A stretch of 64,000 nt of DNA from Ahniella sp. Its GTDB lineage: Bacteria; Pseudomonadota; Gammaproteobacteria; Xanthomonadales; Ahniellaceae. The translations under genes were made by a program, and so were the position numbers. Every line of letters begins with the position of its first letter. Within the stretch, counting starts at the first letter, position 1. This document shows, piece by piece, positions 62,565 through 64,000 of this stretch. Under the pieces are notes generated by a model, which was not told the origin of the DNA, ran no database searches, and saw nothing but the letters and a program-made list of their open reading frames with translations. Location of the stretch: the NCBI GenBank assembly GCA_016712105.1, contig JADJRU010000020.1, positions 55,620 through 119,619 of the forward strand. The letters are read 5' to 3'.

Positions 62565-62740
62565 GGCATTCGGGATTCTTTTGGCGGGGATGATCCTCAC
62601 GAGTGACTTATTGCGAGTCTTCCGTTCGTCCGTGGCTGATGTTACGTCGCCGGTCCGGCGCGAACGACTAGCGGGAACCACGCCGCTGCCTCCGAAGTTC
62701 GCGTCACCCGGCAACACGACGGGCCGCGAGACGCCGGTGC
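62565..62740 (-). repeat. right arm of a diverged long inverted repeat
   Basis: Partner of 60601-60780 in opposite orientation. It lies directly downstream of the TPR gene stop and upstream of fragment A. It has no convincing gene of its own; the long minus-strand frame through here is an accident of composition. Confidence 0.6.
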
Positions 62741-62779
62741 CGGGGTTGATCTGAACTCCGGGGGATTCCTTGGTAATGC

Positions 62780-64000
62780 CTACAGCGGCATTCGGTAGGT
62801 GGAATCCGCCGGAAAGACCTGCGCCAGTTTGGGCAGATATTCGGCTTGAAGGGCCCGAGCGGCTCGGTGATCCCCGCTGGCCGCAAGGGTCCGGGCATAG
62901 GCGACGGCGTAGCGGACGGTTCGCGGATTGGTCGGGCCCCGATCTGCCAGCATCATTTCGAACGCCGCATTCGCTTGCAGCGCCGCGTCTGCCGGATTGC
63001 CTTCCGCCATGAGTATTGTCGCGCGCGTCGCCGCGGCGCGGGCGTGAACTTCCTGCTCGACGGCCGCGCCGACCGCTTCGACCTGATCCAGCAGCAGTCG
63101 TGCGGCGGCACCCTCGCCGCGGGCGGTATGCCATTGCGCCAGCGGCAGACGGGCGTAGGCGAGGCTGATCGGATTGGCGTCGCCCTCGCTGCGTTCGGCG
63201 ATGACCGCGTCGAGCAGCGCGCGCGCTTCGGCATTCGCCTGTCCCGATTCGATCAGCACCTGCGCCAGGGTGGTCCGCAGCACCTGCAACATGCCGCGAT
63301 CGCGGCCGTCCACAAGGCTTTCTTGGATGCGCAGAGCCTGACGCATCGGTGGCAACGCCTGAGTGTGGCGGCCCTGCAGGGCGTCGAGCCAGCCGGCAAA
63401 GAAGAGGGCCTTGGCGTATTGCGAGCTGTTTGCGCCGTTGAGTTTCAGGACTACCGGCATGCCGAGTTCGATCATCTGCTGCGCCTCGCCGAACAGGCCG
63501 GCTTCAGCCAGGCGGTCGGTCATCACCATCCGCTCGGTGGCCAGCACCGAGCTGTCCGCGCCGAATAGTCCTTCGGTGAGGGCAATGCGCTCACGCGCCA
63601 CGTCGAGTCCGCGCGTGTACTGGCCGCTGTACACCAGCGTGCGCTCGATCTGGCTCAGTGCAAGCCGGTAAGCGTTGGTCGGCGCCGCGCCGCTGCCGGT
63701 GTACAGCGCGAGCGCGCGTTCGCAGTGGACCAGCGCAACGGCGTGGTCGCCCGAGCCGGAGGCGATGTAGCAGAGGTCGACTTGGCTACGGGCGATGAGC
63801 GCTGCGTCGGCGCCGGCGGCCTCGCGCAGCTCGAGCGCGGTCTGCGCGGCGCGGCGCGCGGCGTTCTCCTTGCCAACGCTGTCGAGTGCGTAGGCCAGCA
63901 CGCCGTGCGCCTCGGCCATCAGCAGCAGATCACCCTCGGCGTGGGCTTGTACCAGCTCGAAGGCGCGCTGCGCGGCATCCTCGCCCTCCAGGGTCGAGCC
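62780..64000 (-). CDS. TPR-repeat protein, probably C-terminal half of a Ser/Thr kinase (5' end outside window)
   Basis: The frame is open from the window edge to the stop at 62780, 406 codons, ending FPADSTYRMPL. The sequence is helical and Ala/Leu-rich with repeated TPR-like pairs (DHAVALVHCERALALYTGSG, QYTRGLDVARERIALTEGLF, RHTQALPPMRQALRIQESLV, NPADAALQANAAFEMMLADR). The organisation resembles the C-terminal half of the kinase at 27436-30201, so a kinase domain is expected beyond the window, but none is visible here. Downstream lie fragments of related copies. Confidence 0.72.
   Translation of the reverse strand, partial: GSTLEGEDAAQRAFELVQAHAEGDLLLMAEAHGVLAYALDSVGKENAARRAAQTALELREAAGADAALIARSQVDLCYIASGSGDHAVALVHCERALALYTGSGAAPTNAYRLALSQIERTLVYSGQYTRGLDVARERIALTEGLFGADSSVLATERMVMTDRLAEAGLFGEAQQMIELGMPVVLKLNGANSSQYAKALFFAGWLDALQGRHTQALPPMRQALRIQESLVDGRDRGMLQVLRTTLAQVLIESGQANAEARALLDAVIAERSEGDANPISLAYARLPLAQWHTARGEGAAARLLLDQVEAVGAAVEQEVHARAAATRATILMAEGNPADAALQANAAFEMMLADRGPTNPRTVRYAVAYARTLAASGDHRAARALQAEYLPKLAQVFPADSTYRMPL

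Noticed and set aside
61101..63134. 677-codon minus-strand open frame spanning the crystallin-like gene and TPR fragments
   Set aside because: It crosses two genes, a palindrome and gene fragments; low-complexity Arg/Gly/Ser composition.
1..64000. CRISPR arrays, prophage or insertion-sequence genes
   Set aside because: No regularly spaced repeats, integrase, transposase or phage structural genes were seen on either strand.

Overview
This is high-GC, gene-dense bacterial chromosome. Gene order and protein families point to a gammaproteobacterium of the Lysobacterales (Xanthomonadales), probably near Rhodanobacteraceae. The main clues are tpiA-secG-tRNA-Leu(GAG)-nuoA..N, the phoH-ybeY-corC block, an ECF sigma factor of the TIGR02999 type overlapping a Ser/Thr kinase-TPR gene, several REP-like palindromes, and large secreted proteins. 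The placement is inferred from content; no species is claimed.

Layout. 0-5.4 kb: phoH, a PgpC-like HAD phosphatase, ybeY, corC, a DUF4105 membrane protein and queG (RNA maturation and envelope). 5.6-9.8 kb, minus strand: AbgT-type transporter, pgi, and a class III nucleotide cyclase with an FHA domain. 9.9-16.8 kb: rapA, nfuA, a secreted seven-repeat Cx4C protein, ampE-like (minus) and an acyltransferase. 16.8-21.5 kb: TerC and DgkA (minus), then a DUF533 protein, a GYF_2-AIM24 protein and a DUF4139 protein. 21.7-27.4 kb: a nitrogen-catabolic island (ureohydrolase, alanine dehydrogenase, omega-amino acid:pyruvate aminotransferase, a divergent XRE-cupin regulator and a PuuC-like aldehyde dehydrogenase). 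27.4-34.3 kb: kinase-TPR and ECF sigma, divergent from a secreted beta-helix/Calx-beta protein. 34.6-39.6 kb: two PH-domain membrane proteins, dusA, a CtlX-like amidinohydrolase and an SDR. 39.7-57.0 kb: tpiA, secG, tRNA-Leu, the complete 14-gene nuo operon and prpC. 57.3-64 kb: an unknown membrane protein, a GNAT enzyme, a secreted propeller, a secreted beta/gamma-crystallin-like protein among gene fragments, and the 3' part of a TPR gene running off the window.

The nuo operon encodes all of complex I. In the 22-27 kb island the aminotransferase uses pyruvate and makes alanine, alanine dehydrogenase regenerates pyruvate, and the aldehyde dehydrogenase oxidises the semialdehyde.

Quality warning. 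At least ten genes carry 1-2 base indels that break conserved reading frames, many in homopolymers or dinucleotide runs. They include nuoI, nuoL (two), puuC (two), the HAD and DUF4105 genes, the acyltransferase, the beta-helix protein, the SDR and probably corC. This pattern fits sequencing or assembly error better than gene decay. Genes whose frame is split are typed 'pseudogene' here, but most are probably intact in the organism.
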